NCBI GenBank assembly: GCA_035235625.1
Contig: CP141140.1
Location: 38,869,351 to 38,933,350 of the forward strand
DNA from: Saururus chinensis
Lineage: Eukaryota; Streptophyta; Magnoliopsida; Piperales; Saururaceae
Reading direction: 5' to 3'
DNA: 64,000 nt
Part shown: positions 37,501-51,656 of the stretch, in pieces
How the letters are laid out: every line of letters starts with the position of its first letter
Position numbering within the stretch: position 1 is the first letter of the stretch
The notes under the pieces: generated by a model
The model's database searches: none
What the model was told of the DNA's origin: nothing
The model's input: only the letters and a program-made list of their open reading frames with translations
Program-made: the position numbers and the translations under genes

Positions 37501-38599
37501 TTGACGCCCTTGTCGAAGCCCCCACTTCCCAGGTGCCACAATTGAAGATCTTAAGCCTCCTGCTTGTTTGAACTCATCAAACAACCAACCAACTCTTCCC
37601 ATCACACCACAACTAAGTATGAAAACACTTTAGCCAAAGTCTAATCCATCTTTCATGTTTCTTAGAAGAGCACACTACCTTAGTTTATTTTTCACTTTGC
37701 TCCAACAAAGCACCCCTTGACTACTTCAATCAACCTGGTAGTTGAGGAGATTGCTCCCCCAAGTGTAAGTCACCTCAATGATTGTAATGCCCCGACCCGA
37801 ATAAACCAACTCAGACAGGGGGTTAGGTCGGAAGACAGAATCGGAGTGTATAAAATAAGCAGAAAAATTAAAACTGTCTAACCAGGAGCTGTAGACTCTG
37901 AGTGCGAGAGTCATAACATACTTCTATGCGCTACAAAGCTATAAGGTTCTGTTGCGCATAGACCAGAACAAACATAATTTTATAATTAATTTGGATCAGG
38001 CCAACGTTATCGTTCCGTTGGTTGCCTACGTACATATTGGATACCATCTCTGACGTTATTCCAATATGATCGGATCCGAATGTAGTTCTACCTAATGGCT
38101 ACTACATTCATCAGACATCAGAAAATCATATACGATAAAATACGTATACTTTATATCCGAATAATTAATTTAGAATTAGACTGAAATCTTATAAATCATC
38201 GGAGTCCAACGAAAGTCAATAAAGCAGTGAAATACACATCTCACGTAGGTGAGCAAAACTACACATTCCAATCTATCATAAAGCGGAGCAGAACACACAA
38301 CAAAGCATGTTGGATCATATCAGATCCTATCGGATAATATCAGATTTCTTTGGACCATACTAATCAGATCAGATCGGAGTATATCAGGTCACAATAGAGC
38401 ATTTTAGTATAATTCAGATCATCACAGAATATATCAAAGTAGATTGAATAGAAACATATAAGCATATATCAAAGTATATATCTTAATTAGAATATTACTA
38501 CTTAAAATATACATGCATGTAACTTATGTTAAATTAGAAGATCAGAAAAGCGTACTCCCCTGCAGTTTCGGAAGTGACGACGTTCAAAGTTGCTTGTTT

Positions 38600-39080
38600 C
38601 CTCAGAACATCTTTCCTTTTAGGTCCAAAGACTATGGGCAGAACATCCTCTAACTCCGGAATACTTTCTTTTTTCGTGCCTGTAAGCTATGGACAGAACC
38701 TCCCCTTAACCCGGAAACACTTTTTCCTTCCCGCACCCATGGGCAGCGGGCAGAACTTCCCCTTACACAGAGACACTTTATCCTCACCGTGCCCATAGGC
38801 AGCAGACAGAACCCTTACCCGGAGATACTTTTCCCTTCCTGTGCCCGTAGGCGACGGGCAGAATCTCCCCTTGCCCCTGGGATGTTTCCCTTATATAGCA
38901 TTGCGTTGATCATCCTCGAATTAGCTAAGAATGCCTCTTGAATGACTCGAATAGGACTTACAATGAGTAAGAAATGAAAAACAGAAGATGAGAAAATGTG
39001 AGAGAATCTTCCCTTACCCGGAGATACTTTACCCTTTCTGCACCCGTAGGCAGCGGACAAAACCTCCCCTTGCCCCGGTA
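38600..39080 (-). repeat. ~55-bp leader repeats of solo LTR
   Basis: Plus-strand core GGRCAGAACCTCCCCTTACC begins near 38637, 38691, 38747, 38804, 38856 and again 39054, a period of 52-57 bp. On the element's own strand the core reads AAGGGGAGGTTCTGYCC. The repeats lie downstream of the TATA box, so they would be in the transcribed leader. Confidence 0.8.
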
Positions 39081-39289
39081 TATTTCCCTTATCCAGCATT
39101 GCTAAATTGAAGAATGGACACTTCTATTGCATAGAACACCCTCGAATTAGTTAAAAACGCTTTTTGAACGGAAGGAAACGGACACAGAATGACTCCAAAG
39201 ACTCCCCCGGAAGAATAACTGAAATGGCTATTTATATTAGATGATCGTGCGAGCGAATGGGAAAAGCGGAATATGCGCACACCTACTCA

Positions 39290-39540
39290 TGCCACGTGGT
39301 GCATTTTAGTAGGACAGAATTCAAAGTTGGCACGCGTGACACATGCATCACTGCACTGCACACGGCACGCGCAGCCGCGCCGCGTGTCTGACAAACGACG
39401 CAAGCGTCTGCCGCACGTCCCGCGCGCATTGTACAGTTCGCAGCGCGTCCCGCGCGCATTGCACAGTACGCCACCCGAATGCGCAGGACCCGCATTGCGT
39501 GGATGGCAGTGATTACGTGCCATTTCCACGGCGCGGTGGC
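39290..39540 (-). promoter_or_regulatory. CpG-rich U3 block upstream of the LTR TATA box
   Basis: Dense CpG (GCGCGCATTG, CACGCGTGAC, GCAGCCGCGCCGCGTG) with a short direct repeat (CGTCCCGCGCGCATTG) near 39415-39465. In the related LTR the matching stretch (about 52450-52640) has far fewer CpG. Confidence 0.55.
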
Positions 39541-39959
39541 TCAGCTCCATCTCTGGCTCGGCTCGGCTTGCTGATGTCAGCTATTTCGTCTTTTCTTAAA
39601 TATTTTATTATTATTTCATTCAAATATAATTCCAACTTCAAAACGCGATAACTTTTTATCCCGAAGTCGGAATTACACGATGTTAGTACCAATAAATTCG
39701 TATCGATGAGCCCTTCAAAATTAGACCCCACATGGGTTTGAAAGTGGGTCCCACCCATATGGCACACTTCCCAAGGTTGTAACTTTTGTGCCCAACCTCC
39801 ATTTTGTGTGTTCTTTGATTCGTTGTGCACATTACTTCAAGCTCTAACCAAATACGAGAATTTAATCTCCTAAAAACCTTAAAAAATTAACTAAAGTTAT
39901 ATAATTACCCCTAACCCTATGAGGTTAAGCGTAATCGGGACACGGGATACCACAATGAT

Positions 39960-40510
39960 CCATAGTAGCCCCTCCACTGTAAAGGCCCCAAACAAACTAA
40001 GTCTTCATGATCCAATTCAAGACTTTCCTCTTCAGTAACAACAACATTCAACTTTTTTTTGGCAATCCCTTGCATGATGTAGCTCATTGCATATGAAATA
40101 GATAGAATCTTTGTTCAACCTACCTAATTGCTTGCTATCATTGTCCTTGCCACTGTTTTTGCCCACCCTTGTCAACGAATCAACAACCAACCAAGCCTTC
40201 TTCAGTGTGCACATCAACCATATGTCTTGCGCAAACCTATTGTCCGCACATCTGAGCATGGCTTCCTACTTGTGCCCATGAATTTGGCCTCACATCCATC
40301 TCCTACTCCAAGTAGTAGTCTTTTGCATTCGTCAAACACACAAAGGATTGCCTCTATGTTGATGGTGCTCATCCCGCCATCAAGTCTCACTCCAAGTAGG
40401 ACTTGGAAATTTGTTTGCCAACGTTCTATCGCTATTAAAACTTTGCATACTCGCCCTGAAGCATGCATATCTTGGTTGTTTGCATGTCACGGCGGCTAAG
40501 GGTCTAACAA
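39960..40510 (-). mobile_element. gypsy gag fragment, copy 2, with zinc-knuckle-like segment
   Basis: Minus strand 40032-40259 encodes FICNELHHARDCQKK, very like the nucleocapsid zinc knuckle of plant gypsy gag, preceded by a basic linker. It continues upstream with sequence shared with 37010-37500. It is interrupted on its low-coordinate side by the solo LTR at 37783-39954. Confidence 0.55.
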
Positions 40511-41999
40511 CAAGCTAGTCGACTTGTTGATAGATCTAGTAGTATTATGATGATACCCTTGCAAACCAACTTAGTTTAATACCCTACTCTACTATGAAGT
40601 TTTCTCCTATATATTTGTGTTCTCTCTCCTTCCATATATAAATCCTAAGCTCCATAGAGGTGTCTAGAGTGCTAGAGAGGGGGAATTATGTGGATTTGAG
40701 ATCCAAGAAGAGAAGAACACAATTTTAGAGGGGGAGACATCATGGGAGGAGAGTTGCAAGTAAGAAGACAAACAAAACAAAGGCATGATTAATGCATGTC
40801 AATAATTCTTGAGTCTTTATGATATAAAAATCATGTTAAAGTAGTAGAGAGCTAGATTCAAGAAATTATGCATGATTAAAGGTTAATGTGGTGGATGTTT
40901 ATGGTTTTAACTGGCTAAGCTAATTATAGTTGCATAAGTAAATTCTAATGGCACAAAAACTCTTATACGACCCTGTAGAAGCAAGGGAAGAGAGTGGGAA
41001 GAGACTAGATTTCATTAGGAGTAAGAACTAGTCGTATGTGGGTTCTGTCAACATGTCCCTTAACCTATTAATAGGCCTATTAGTGCAGAGAACCGACATA
41101 CGTCAACCTGTCAACCAAGGTGTTGACAAAGGCCAAGGAATAAAATATAAGAGGGATAGTTGAGAAACTGAGAGGAGAACTTCCTGGAACTCATTCTAGG
41201 GTGTGTGTAGAGACTAGATAAAAAGGCTAAGGTAAAGGTAGGGGTGTTAGTTTGATCGATAGACATCCTTTGCCTATCGAAAGGCCTCGGCAAAGTGCTA
41301 GTATTGGGTCAACAAACCCTTCGACTTGAGGGGTTGACAGTGAGTTAAAACAAGGGATATGCTTGTGCAGTTTAAAGTGCAACAATCTAATATACTTGTA
41401 AAGGATTGAAGATGGTCTGAATAAGCATTGCATCATACTAGGTAATAGAATGACTAAATTTTCCTAGAGGTAGATGGGAAGATGGATTTCCTAAACAAGG
41501 GGGGACTCATGACACAAGGGTGACTTACTGAAGCAAATTAACAAAGCTTTTGGTGATGGGCACCAAGGTTATTCTCCATTGATGAAGATTGAGGACGAAA
41601 TAAGGGCATGAATATTTATGGGGTGAGATCTTTAATTGTGAACGCAAACAAAGAATGATTGATCTTGTAAGGATCATTTAGCCATAGGAATATCAACCTA
41701 GAGGAGATGAATGACATACGGTATCATGCACCAAGATTTTATAAATCCATTTATTAGAATTCAGCAGTGAGAAGACTTTTTGATTTTTTTAAGATAAGAT
41801 ATATTTGCTTTTTGAACATACACATGCTAAATTAGAGTAACATAATAGTTTTGAAATCCACAATACAAATCAAACAGGGTCCTCTCCAAAGTACAAGTTT
41901 GTAAATCTTAACAATAGAGTTAGGTAATATTTGACCCAATTAAGCATATGCATACCCTCTTTTCCAAGTACACAATGTCTCTATCCTTCATTTCATAGA
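40511..41999. other. LTR-derived, no gene seen
   Basis: A TATA-like TATATATTTG near 40609, a cluster of GTTGAC/TTCGAC motifs at about 41090-41340, and similarity of 41780-41990 to 34030-34230 all suggest decayed group-1-like LTR DNA. No coding motif seen. Confidence 0.4.
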
Positions 42000-42609
42000 T
42001 AGGATGTCACGTCCACCACCATGCCCCCTTAACCAAACCCAGCCAAAATGGGATGATGCAGGTGTGACAAGGTGAGTTCTAACCCAAACCCGGGCTAGCT
42101 CCAAGTACATTGTACTTTACTTTGTGCAAAAGTAATTACCTAGAGATAAAATATATTAAACAAAATCTCTTAGTCATTCACATACCCACATAAATTTCAT
42201 AAAACATGATGGAGTCTTAAGCCTCCAAAAAGGCAACAACAAGTCTATGCCATAAATAAGGCTCTCCTACAAAATATAGTTAAGAGTCATAAAGTTATAA
42301 CATAAGTCATCTAAAGTCTATCCCAACACATATATGAATGATCCCCCACTCCATATTTGCCTAATCACCTCTATGCTCACAAAATAAATCATCTTGAGCA
42401 CTTGCATGACACAAGCACATAGATGATCCCCAAGGGATACTCCAAAGCAAAACAAGGTAAACAAGGTGAGCTTAGCTAAGTAAGGATTTTAAAACATAAA
42501 GTTCACATTAACACCAAAACATAATCCTTAAGAAGCATAACATAAACCTTATGCAAAACCGGTGTTAATAACATGAGAGCATGTCAAATCCTTTATATAT
42601 AAAACATGT

Positions 42610-42785
42610 ACAAATATATCATTAATGCATCATAATCCACACACACAACCTGTGCATTTAAGTATCATAATCCATACACATTCTTTAGAATCAAATGTCA
42701 TGATCCATGCATAATCCCATAAAAATAAGCATCATAATCCATATACAAAACTTGTGTAAATAAGCATCATAATCCATAAATCATT
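42610..42785 (-). repeat. Short imperfect tandem repeat (AAGYATCATAATCCATA)
   Basis: ATCATAATCCA recurs at about 42630, 42665, 42727 and 42768, with a related CATGATCCA at 42698, an irregular spacing of 30-40 bp. Part of the TG/CA-rich middle of the LTR. Confidence 0.5.
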
Positions 42786-43489
42786 GATGAAGAGATCCCG
42801 GTACCCAAAGATACTGAATCCCTGCTTACCCTGTATTCCTTAATAAAGATACCAAAAGCACTTGGTAAATCCTGTAAACCAGAAGTGCCCCTAGTTAGTC
42901 GGTGCACATAGACAAACCAGCTTGAAGCTTATTCTAGAAGTCTCAATACGTCTCATTATAGTTTTTTTCTTTTCTCAACTAGGGGAGGGACTTGTCCTTT
43001 TAGATGTAAAACCTTGTCCTTTTGGACAGAAAAGCCTACCTTTTTCAGATGTAAAATTGATTCATTCAAAATCATTGATACGACTAATCTAAAAAAATGA
43101 CAGAATGCCATGACTAATCACAGTTAACATGATTTAACAAATTATTTTCATGATGTATGCGACATGATTCATACGTGAATAATGCTAAGTGCATGTAAGC
43201 ATAACTAATCATACTAATAAACAACCTTATCATGCATAAGAAATGGTCCATACATAGATAACAAGGTCATATAAGCAAAAGTGCATGTAAACATAAGTAG
43301 TTATGTTCATAAATGAGCTAAAGTATGTATAACATGGTTCATACATAATTAATGTTATATGTGTGCAAGTATTCATACTGTAGCATGATCATACTCTACT
43401 AGTGACATGTAAGAGACATGAAGAAACCATTTAAATCTGGCTTAAAAATAAGCACAAGGTCAAATTTTGCTTAGCCAATGGATTGGCCT

Positions 43490-43690
43490 AAAGGAGAGAT
43501 CGATCGAGCATAAGGAAATGCTTATCAATCATTTTGCCATTTAGCCCATTAATTGGCCAGACAGGGCGATTGATCGATTAGCTTGCATTCATATTCTGCC
43601 ATTTGGTTGTTCGATCGACCTGCATGGGCAATCGATCGACTAGCCGATCGATTAGCTCGATAGGGCAATCAATTGGTTGACCAAGAAACC
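43490..43690 (-). repeat. CGATCGA palindrome cluster in the LTR
   Basis: Repeated GATCGATCGA, TCGATCGAC, AGCCGATCGATTAG, and TTGGCC/GGGCGATTGATCG half-sites within 200 bp. Related clusters with different core words lie at the matching position of other group-1 LTRs. Confidence 0.75.
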
Positions 43691-46289
43691 TAAAAATATT
43701 TCTTTTCTTATACATAAAACTGATCTGAATCCACTTGAAAACTCCATAAAACTTCATAAAAATTCCTGAAACTTCAAATAATCATCATCTAAACCTTTTA
43801 CATGATAGATCTAACATAACTCATTCATATTCATGTCAAAACACCATTAAAATACCCATTCAAGAAGATTTAAGCTTACACATTCATATACTTCAAGAAC
43901 ATGAATTCACACACAAACATGGTGTTAATGCAAGTAAAACCTCATCAAACAAAAACCCCTTACTTTAAATTAGATTGTAGACCCTTCAATCTCTTCTCAA
44001 GCTCAAGGAATCCCCTATGTAACAAATTAGGTCACATTATCCTTAAGTAAAAAACCCACCTTTCCACCAAATAGAGACTTAAATTTTTTAATATAAGATA
44101 GATCCTTCATTCTCTTGTGCCCAAAACATGAATCACAAGAGTAGAGGCAAGAATCATAGATCCAAGGTTTCAAAATATGGGAAAAAGAATGAACTTGAGG
44201 AGAAGAAGACATAATATCCTGTTTAAGAGAAAAAGAACATGTGATTGAAGGTGAGAACATAATAAAACATGAAGAGATTTAAGTGATTTACCTTTGGATT
44301 AAACTTTCTTTCTTGAGAGGGGGTAGAGCTTTCCAAAGCCTTCAAAAATCTCAACCTACCCCAAATGGGAAGAATGACTAATGTGAGCATTTATACTAAG
44401 GGTAAGTAAGTGGGCTTTAATATGGGCTCAATAAAAGGAATAAGTGAACCCACTTAGGAAATTGACTAAAATGAATGTGACAAGGCCTAAACCAATCTAA
44501 GATGTAAAGTGAAGGTCGGTGACCCAAGAAGTTGGCACAATCACATTGATGGACATGAGTCCTAGAGAGGGGCCAACTTCCTCAAAACAATGAATTACAT
44601 GAAAAATTACAACAATTAGTGTGGTAACTTGGCGGTTTATGATAGACAATAATGTTTTCAAAATAAATTAAAAATAAATCCAATAAAATTTGTAATTAAA
44701 CTAAACCATCACATAATCAAAGCAAACAATAAATAGTAAATAGTAAAACTTTACAAATCTCACATCCTACCCACTTTATAGGAATTTTGTTCCTAAAATT
44801 CGCTAATATTTGATGGTGAATAGATGAGGGTACTTAGCTTTGACTTCATCCCAAAATTCTTCAATATTGTGGTTTTGCCAAAGGACTTTTACCAATTTAG
44901 TCACCTTGTTCCTGAGCATCCTCTCCTTGTCGAAGATTTGCACTGGTGTCTCGATGTAGGTAAGATCACTCTTGAGTTCCAATGGCACGAAGTCAAGAAC
45001 ATGGGACAAGTATGGGTCATACTTTTGTAGAAGAGAAACATAGAGCACATCGTAGATTTTATTAAGTTGTGGCAATATAGCCACACAGTAAGCCACTCTG
45101 ACAATCCATTCAAGAATCTCAAAAGGTCCAATGAATCTAGGAGATAGTTTCCCTCTCTTGTTGAATTGCATGATGCCTTTCGAATGTGAGATCTTCAAGA
45201 AAACATAATCACGAACTTAAAATTCTAGATCTCTTCTACGCACATTTGCATAACCCTTTTGTCATCTTTTAGCTGTCTGCAGTCGATCCCGAATGAGTAG
45301 AATCTTCTCAAGCAATTGATGTATAATCTTTGGCCCGGTTAGGAGATGCTCTCCAACCTTACTCTAACAAGAGGTAACTGACAAGGACGCCCATACAATG
45401 CCTCAAAAGGTGTCATGTTGATACTATCCTGGTAATTGTTTTGCAGGTAAACTCCACTGAAAGTAAGTGTTGCTCTAACTAGCCTTCCAGTCAAGGATGC
45501 TTGCTCAAAGCATATCCTCAAAGATCTGGATAGTTTACTTGGATTGCCCATTTGTCTAAGGTTAATAAGTTGAGCTGAGATGAATTGCTATCCCCAAATC
45601 CTTATGAAAACTTTGCTAAAACCTAGACATAAAATGAGGATATCTATTGAAAACTATTGATATGGGCACTCCATGAAACCAAACAATCTCATTCACATGA
45701 AGTGTTGCTGACACATCCAATGAAGTAGTCGTCCTTATAACAATAAAGTGAGCAGATTTAGTGAATCAATCAACAATAACTCACACTGAGTCATTGTCAC
45801 TTGGCGATTTAGGAAGCTCTAAGACAAAGTCCATAACCATATTCTCCCACTACCACTTTGGAATAGGTAGAGGTTGTATCATGTCACCTGGATGTCGATG
45901 TTCGGCTTTCACCATTTGACAAATCAAGCACTTGGACACAAATGAGGCAATGTCCCTTGCTCCACCAAAATGTCTACTTCACATCATGGTTCATCTTAGT
46001 CCCCCCTAGATAGATGGAGAATGTAGAATGATGTGCCTCTAAAAGAATGTGCTCCTTTAACTCTAGAGAATTTGGCACACACAACCGCCCCCCAAAAGTT
46101 AAGCTTCCATCGACCCTTTCTTCAAAATCATTCACCGCTTTCCCTTAAAAGTTAGCTCTCATTGTTTAAATTTCCTCATCCACCCTATCCACCAAATAAG
46201 AATTTATCGAAAGATTAGCAAACCACTTGCTTGTATCTTCCAAAGTTACCTATGCTTTGAGCATGATAGCTTCTTCACACAAAAGCCAA

Positions 46290-46312
46290 TCTTGCACACA
46301 CACACACACAAG
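46290..46312. repeat. (CA)n microsatellite
   Basis: A run of alternating CA of about 18 bp inside the gypsy element. Confidence 0.8.
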
Positions 46313-49048
46313 GTATCGAAGTTACCAATTTCCTACTCAAAGCATCCGCCACCACATTAGCTTTTCCTTGATGATAGGAAATGGTAAAGTCATAATCCTT
46401 AAAAATTCCAACCATCTTTGTTGCCTCATGTTCAAGTCTCTTTGAGTGAAGAGATACTTCAAATTCTCATGAACTATAAACACCTCAAACTTCTTGCTAT
46501 AAAGGTAATGTCTCCAAATCATAAGTGTAAAGACTATGACTGCTAGCCCCAAGTCATGTGTTGGGTAGTTTCGCTCACGCACCATGAGTTGATGAGAAGC
46601 ATAAGCTACCACCTTTCCATGCTGCATAAATACTCAATCCAATCATTTTTGTGAAGCATCATTGTAGACATCAAATCCTCCACTACCTTAAGGTAAGGCT
46701 TAGACCGGCATTGAAGTTTGCCTCTTCTTCAACTCTTGAAAACATTTCTCACATGCTTGATTCCATTCAAGCTTCTCACTCATCCTTTCCAACTTAGTCA
46801 TAGGAATTGCAATGCGAGAGAAGCCTTTGATGAATCACCAATAGTATCTTACAAGACCTAGGAAACTCTGAACTTCACAAGCATTCTTAGGTTGCTCCAA
46901 CTTTAAAACTATTTCTACCTTGGCTGGGTCCATTGCTACACCATCTTTGGATATGACATGGCCTAGAAAATTCACTTCCTTGAATCAAAATTCACATTGA
47001 TCAAACTTTGCATGGAGCTTGTGATCTCTCAAAGTTTGTGTAAAGTTTGCAAGACAATCCTTAAGTTCATTTCATTATCCTCCTTGCTAGCTGAATAAAT
47101 ATATATGTCGTCCACAAAAAATGATGTCAAACCGATCTAAACAAAGACTGAAAACTCTATTCATCAAGTCCATAATAGATGTTGATGCTTTGGTAAGCCC
47201 AAAGGGCATAACCAAGAACTCATAATTCCCATAATGTGTCCTGAATGCAGTCTTTGATACGCCTTTGGGTTGGATACGAAATTGATGGTAACTTGACCTC
47301 AAATCAATCTTGGAGAACACTTGATCCTATTGCAACTAGTCAAACAAATCATTAACAAGTAGCAAAGGATACTTGTTCTTGATTGTGACCTAATTCATCA
47401 TCTAGTAGTCAATGAAAAGCCTAAGGGAACCATCATTCTTTCTAATGAAGAGAACTAGTGTGCCCCAAGGAGATGCACTAGGCCTAATGTATCCATTGTC
47501 CATCAAATCCTGTAGCTAGGTTTTAAGCTCTTTCAAATTAGCTGGAGCCATGAGGTAAGAAACTTTAGAAATAAGAATGGTTCCCGGAATAAGATCAATA
47601 TTGAATTTGATCTCTCTCTCTTAGGAGGTAATCCAAAGAAGTCATTTGAAAAAAACATCTGCAAACTCATACACCATTGGAATAGACTCAATAGGAGGTA
47701 ATGTTGCACCCTTCACCAAGATGCTTGCAAGAAAAGTTATATACCTGCTATTGATCCATTTTCTTACTTTATACAAAGAGACCAAGAACTTGCTACTAAT
47801 ACATCTTATTCACTAGAAAATAAAAGGCTCAATGTTTGGCATAGCAAACACAACTCTCTTCCCTTGACAATCAACACATCGATGATAAATTGACATCATG
47901 TCCATGCCTAAAATCACATCAAAATCAATCATAAGCAAAACAATTAATTCAGCCACTAACTCATGTCCTCAATCACAATGAGAACCTTCTCAAGATACTC
48001 CTTTGCCCGAAGAGAAGACGAATGGGTAGACACACGTAAAGGAGTCAACAACAATTTTGGCTCAACACTAAGCTCTTGAGCAAAAAGAGGTGAAATAAAA
48101 GAATGCGAAGAACCAATGCCAAATAACACTCTAGCATGTGGGAGCCAATTCCAAGCATACCTTCTACAATTGCTAATGCATTAGCCGCCTCATGAGCTGA
48201 GATAGCAAAGACCTTCCCTTGGTTGATTAGCTTCATTTGCTAACCACCTTACTGCCTTGGTCCTTGATTATGAGGATCTTTCTGGTGCCGTGGGATTTCA
48301 CCTAGAATGTTTTGAGGACAATCCTTCTTGAAATATCCTTGTTGCCCACATTTATAGCAAGCCAAATTGGCATGGGTGTTTTGGCAATCTTGTTGCACAT
48401 TGTTGTTGTTCCCGCCAAAGTTGTTTCCATGGGGCTTTTGATTGCATTGTCCTAGAGAATTACCTTGCCTAATGTGCTTGGGCTGCTTCCTTGTCACACC
48501 CTAAGCCCCAAAGACCCTTAATCTTGATGGCCTAACTTGGCACAAGGGTTCTAGAAACTTCGGAGTATATTTTTTTCCAGGAGTATCTTCTATGTGTGAG
48601 AATTGCAACATTCCTTTCCACACTACGGAGCTTCAACGCTTCACTGCACACTCTAACCAGAACAAAACTATATTTTATAACTAATTTAGACCAGGCTAAC
48701 ATTGACGTAACATTGGTTGCCTATGTACGTATTAGATAACATCTACGATGTTAGTCCAATACAATTTGATCCCAACGTAGTTTTGCCTAATGACTAATAT
48801 ATGCATTGGGTAGAAAAAATCATATATTTCATATACTTATAATTCAATAAATCATTCGGATTAAGATAGAAATTTAATAAATAATTGGAGTTAGACAAAA
48901 ACTAACATTTCATCGGAGTTAGGCGAAAACTCAAAAACTAATAAACCATTGGAGTCAAACAACTCTTTCTTTCATAGAATAGAGTAGAACATAGCAGAGT
49001 AAATCATATCATATCATATCACATCACATCATAGCAGAGTAGGTTCAA

Positions 49049-51656
49049 TGCAAGATCTCTAATTTATTTCTTTTAATTGTGTGAATTTTTTTGTTTGTCG
49101 GTTTGATTTGATTTTGGGGTTATGGGTTAGTTAATTATAATTTTATTAAGGTTTAATTTCATTTTAAGAGTATTAGTGTCAAGCTTGATTTACCCAAAAT
49201 TTTTCCTATTTAAAGACATTTTCTTTTAATTTTTTTCCTTGGTTAAAGGAATAGGTTGCAACGTGGGACCCCACGTCTGTGTGGGATGGCGTGCCTTCTA
49301 TTTTAGCCTTCAATCTTCTAGTGATTCATCTAAGTGGGTTTGAGTGTGATTAAATTTATTTTTGAGTCAAAATACCCTTAATTGGTCACTTAGAGTGTTT
49401 TCACCTATATTTTTAGCCTAATAATTCAAAATTTTCAGCCCAAAACCCTTACTATCAAAGGAAAACCCTAGCCATTTGCCAATTGGGAAGGGCTATGTTT
49501 AGGAGGAAGGCTTGCTTTACCCCTATTTCCCAAAGGAGAAATCTTTGTTGAGGTAACATTTTTACCCTTAAGCACCCCCTAAACTTTATATCCTTGTCTT
49601 AATCACCTCTATCTTCATTTCTCCTATTTTGATTCTTAGTTTTCTTCAATGAAAATCAAGTTTTAAATTTTAATTTAGATCTTTAATTAGGTTAATTTCA
49701 TTTTTAACATAAGGATGTCTTAGATCTATTTTTTTTCAAGTTGATTTGAGTATATTAGTTAGCTTTAATTTAGTTTAACTAAAAGCCCTAATTTTTTCTT
49801 GAGGATTAAGCTCATTTAAGGGACTTCCAAGCTTGTTAGAGGTAAGGAGTTTTTACCTTGAGTGGTTTTCATTCTTGAAACGCCATGAATATGAGTTTAT
49901 TTGTGCTTTTGCTTCATCTTTATGTGTAATGGTGATTTATGAAAAAACATGCAATTTATGGTTATTTTTGGTATGATTAAGCATGAAAATGAGTAGATCC
50001 ATCATGTTCTAGGCTTAGATTTTAATTATATAATGTTTCATGATGATTTTTGAATTTATATAGTATTTTGGATTTTTTTCAGTTTGAATTTCGAGAGGTT
50101 CAAGACTAACCAGAAAAGTGAACTATTACGTGCATTTGAACTGGCTAATAGATCCTTCAAATAGCCAGGCGTTCAAAAGGGCTATCAGGCCGATTGAATG
50201 GACATGCATTTGAACGGATTGTAGGGCCATTCAAATGGCCAAATGACAATTTTGTGAAATTGCTACTATTATAGATTTTCAACCATTTCTTGTTCTTTTC
50301 TCATGATTATAATTCTCTATGGCTATGATGGGTTATAAATACTTGTAATTGTCATTTTGATTGAACCTTTCTTAAAGGTGATCTAGCTTAAGCATGAAAA
50401 TGACTATACTTGTCTAGGTTGTATATGATGCTCTAGTTGTTTGAAATCTGTATTTTTTATGGATTTCTTTTCATTTGCTTATGTATGTATCATTTTGCAT
50501 ACATCATAAGAATAATTTGTAAGCAAAAATTAATCAATTGGATGCCATAGTTTTTTCGTATTAGCCACTCGAAGGTATATCGAATTGATTTTATGTCCGA
50601 ATGAAAGGGGTTTTATGTCCCATGGACGGGGTTTGATGTCCCTTTGAGGTTGGGTTTCCTTCCCGGGTGAGAAGTGAAGATTTGCTATAATGGGATAAAT
50701 TGATGTGTTATCTAGACAAGAGATTCCAGGCTAGTTTGTCCATGTGCACTAGCTTATCAGGGGCTACTTTCCCCGTTAGGAAATTTACCCAAACTACTTA
50801 GAACTTCATTTTTAGGATTTCTGGGTAAGCAGGTCAGCTTGTGCTTCAGCTAAGATAAGTAAGGTTATTTTTCTCAATTGTGAGACATTCACCGATTGAT
50901 TTATGTATGTGTAAGGATTAAAATGCTCATTGACACAGGTTGTGTAGGGACAGTTATGCTTATATTACACATGGTGTATATGGAATAATTATATTTGAAT
51001 ATACAGGATGAAATGTGTTTTGATACACTTGATTATACAGGGTAAATGTGAATATTGATACTTGCTTCATGTAGGGTGTGAATGAACTATGAGATTTTTT
51101 ATATTTCACATGTTGTGCATGTGTTATGATTTATGAATGAAACTATGATGCATAGGTGGTATGAATGTGTATAAAATGTGATTATCTCATGATGCACATG
51201 TGGCATGAATGTGTATATGGAGTGTGAATTATCTCATAATGTATACGTGTATAGAATGGATATGTGATATATGTTTAGATTGAGAATGCATGTAGTGTTT
51301 TCATGAGTTTAAATCCTTACCGAGATAAGCTCACCCCTCTTTTGTTTGTGGTTTTTGTTTTGGGGCTATATGTGGTATCATGTAAGTGCTCTAGATGGGC
51401 TTTATGTGGAACATGAAGTTTGACTTGCATAGCCCTTGGGGCTTGAGACCATATGTTATTATTTAGATGATGTGGGTATTGTGATGAACCAAGATTGCTA
51501 GTTAATCTTTTTTTTTTTTTATCATTCCTCTATTTGCTTTTGCATAAAGGGATCCTGTTGTGTACTCCGTCGAACAAAACCAAGGATGGTTTTGTCTTTT
51601 GCGGCCTACTCTCTTAGATTGGGTTCGGGTCAAGAGGGGTGTGGCGGGGTGTGACA
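49049..51656 (+). mobile_element. Solo LTR, group 1, nested in the LTR at 48492
   Basis: Perfect TTCAA duplications at 49044-49048 and 51657-51661. It starts TGCAAGATCTC and ends GGGGTGTGACA, 2608 bp. A motif cluster with CATTTGAACGG/CATTCAAATGGCC words lies at 50105-50245. This is the youngest of three nested insertions. Confidence 0.9.
50105..50245 (+). repeat. TTGAAC/TTCAAA motif cluster in the LTR
   Basis: Words such as GCATTTGAAC, CCTTCAAATAGCC, GCGTTCAAAAGG, CATTTGAACGG and CCATTCAAATGGCC, the last an imperfect palindrome, recur within 140 bp, about 1.06 kb from the LTR start. Confidence 0.7.

Larger units (their letters stand above)
37783..39954 (-). mobile_element. Solo LTR, group 2, with perfect ATGAT target duplication
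   Basis: ATGAT at 37778-37782 and 39955-39959 flanks a 2172-bp unit that starts TGTAATGCCCC and ends GGGATACCACA. It aligns with the LTR at 48492-53021, for example ATTTTATAATTAATTTGG near 37976 against 48672. A minus-strand TATA-like box (TAATATAAATAGCC) lies at about 39227-39240, ~55-bp repeats at 38600-39080 and a CpG-rich block at 39290-39540. It sits inside a gag-containing element. Confidence 0.85.
42005..44764 (-). repeat. 3' LTR of the Tekay/Del-like element (group 1)
   Basis: 2760 bp. On the minus strand it starts TGTGAGATTTG right after a purine-rich tract (AAGTGGGTAGGA) and ends GGTGGACGTGACA. A cluster of CGATCGA palindromes lies at 43490-43690, about 1.07 kb from the LTR start. 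It also contains repeated AAGCATCATAATCC-type units at about 42620-42780. Confidence 0.75.

Noticed and set aside
38600-39080. Regular ~55-bp repeats considered as a CRISPR-like array
   Set aside because: Units diverge along their whole length with no constant repeat and variable spacer, and they sit inside an LTR of a plant genome.
39283-39651. Several overlapping open frames on both strands
   Set aside because: They result from high GC in the LTR promoter block; no protein motif seen.
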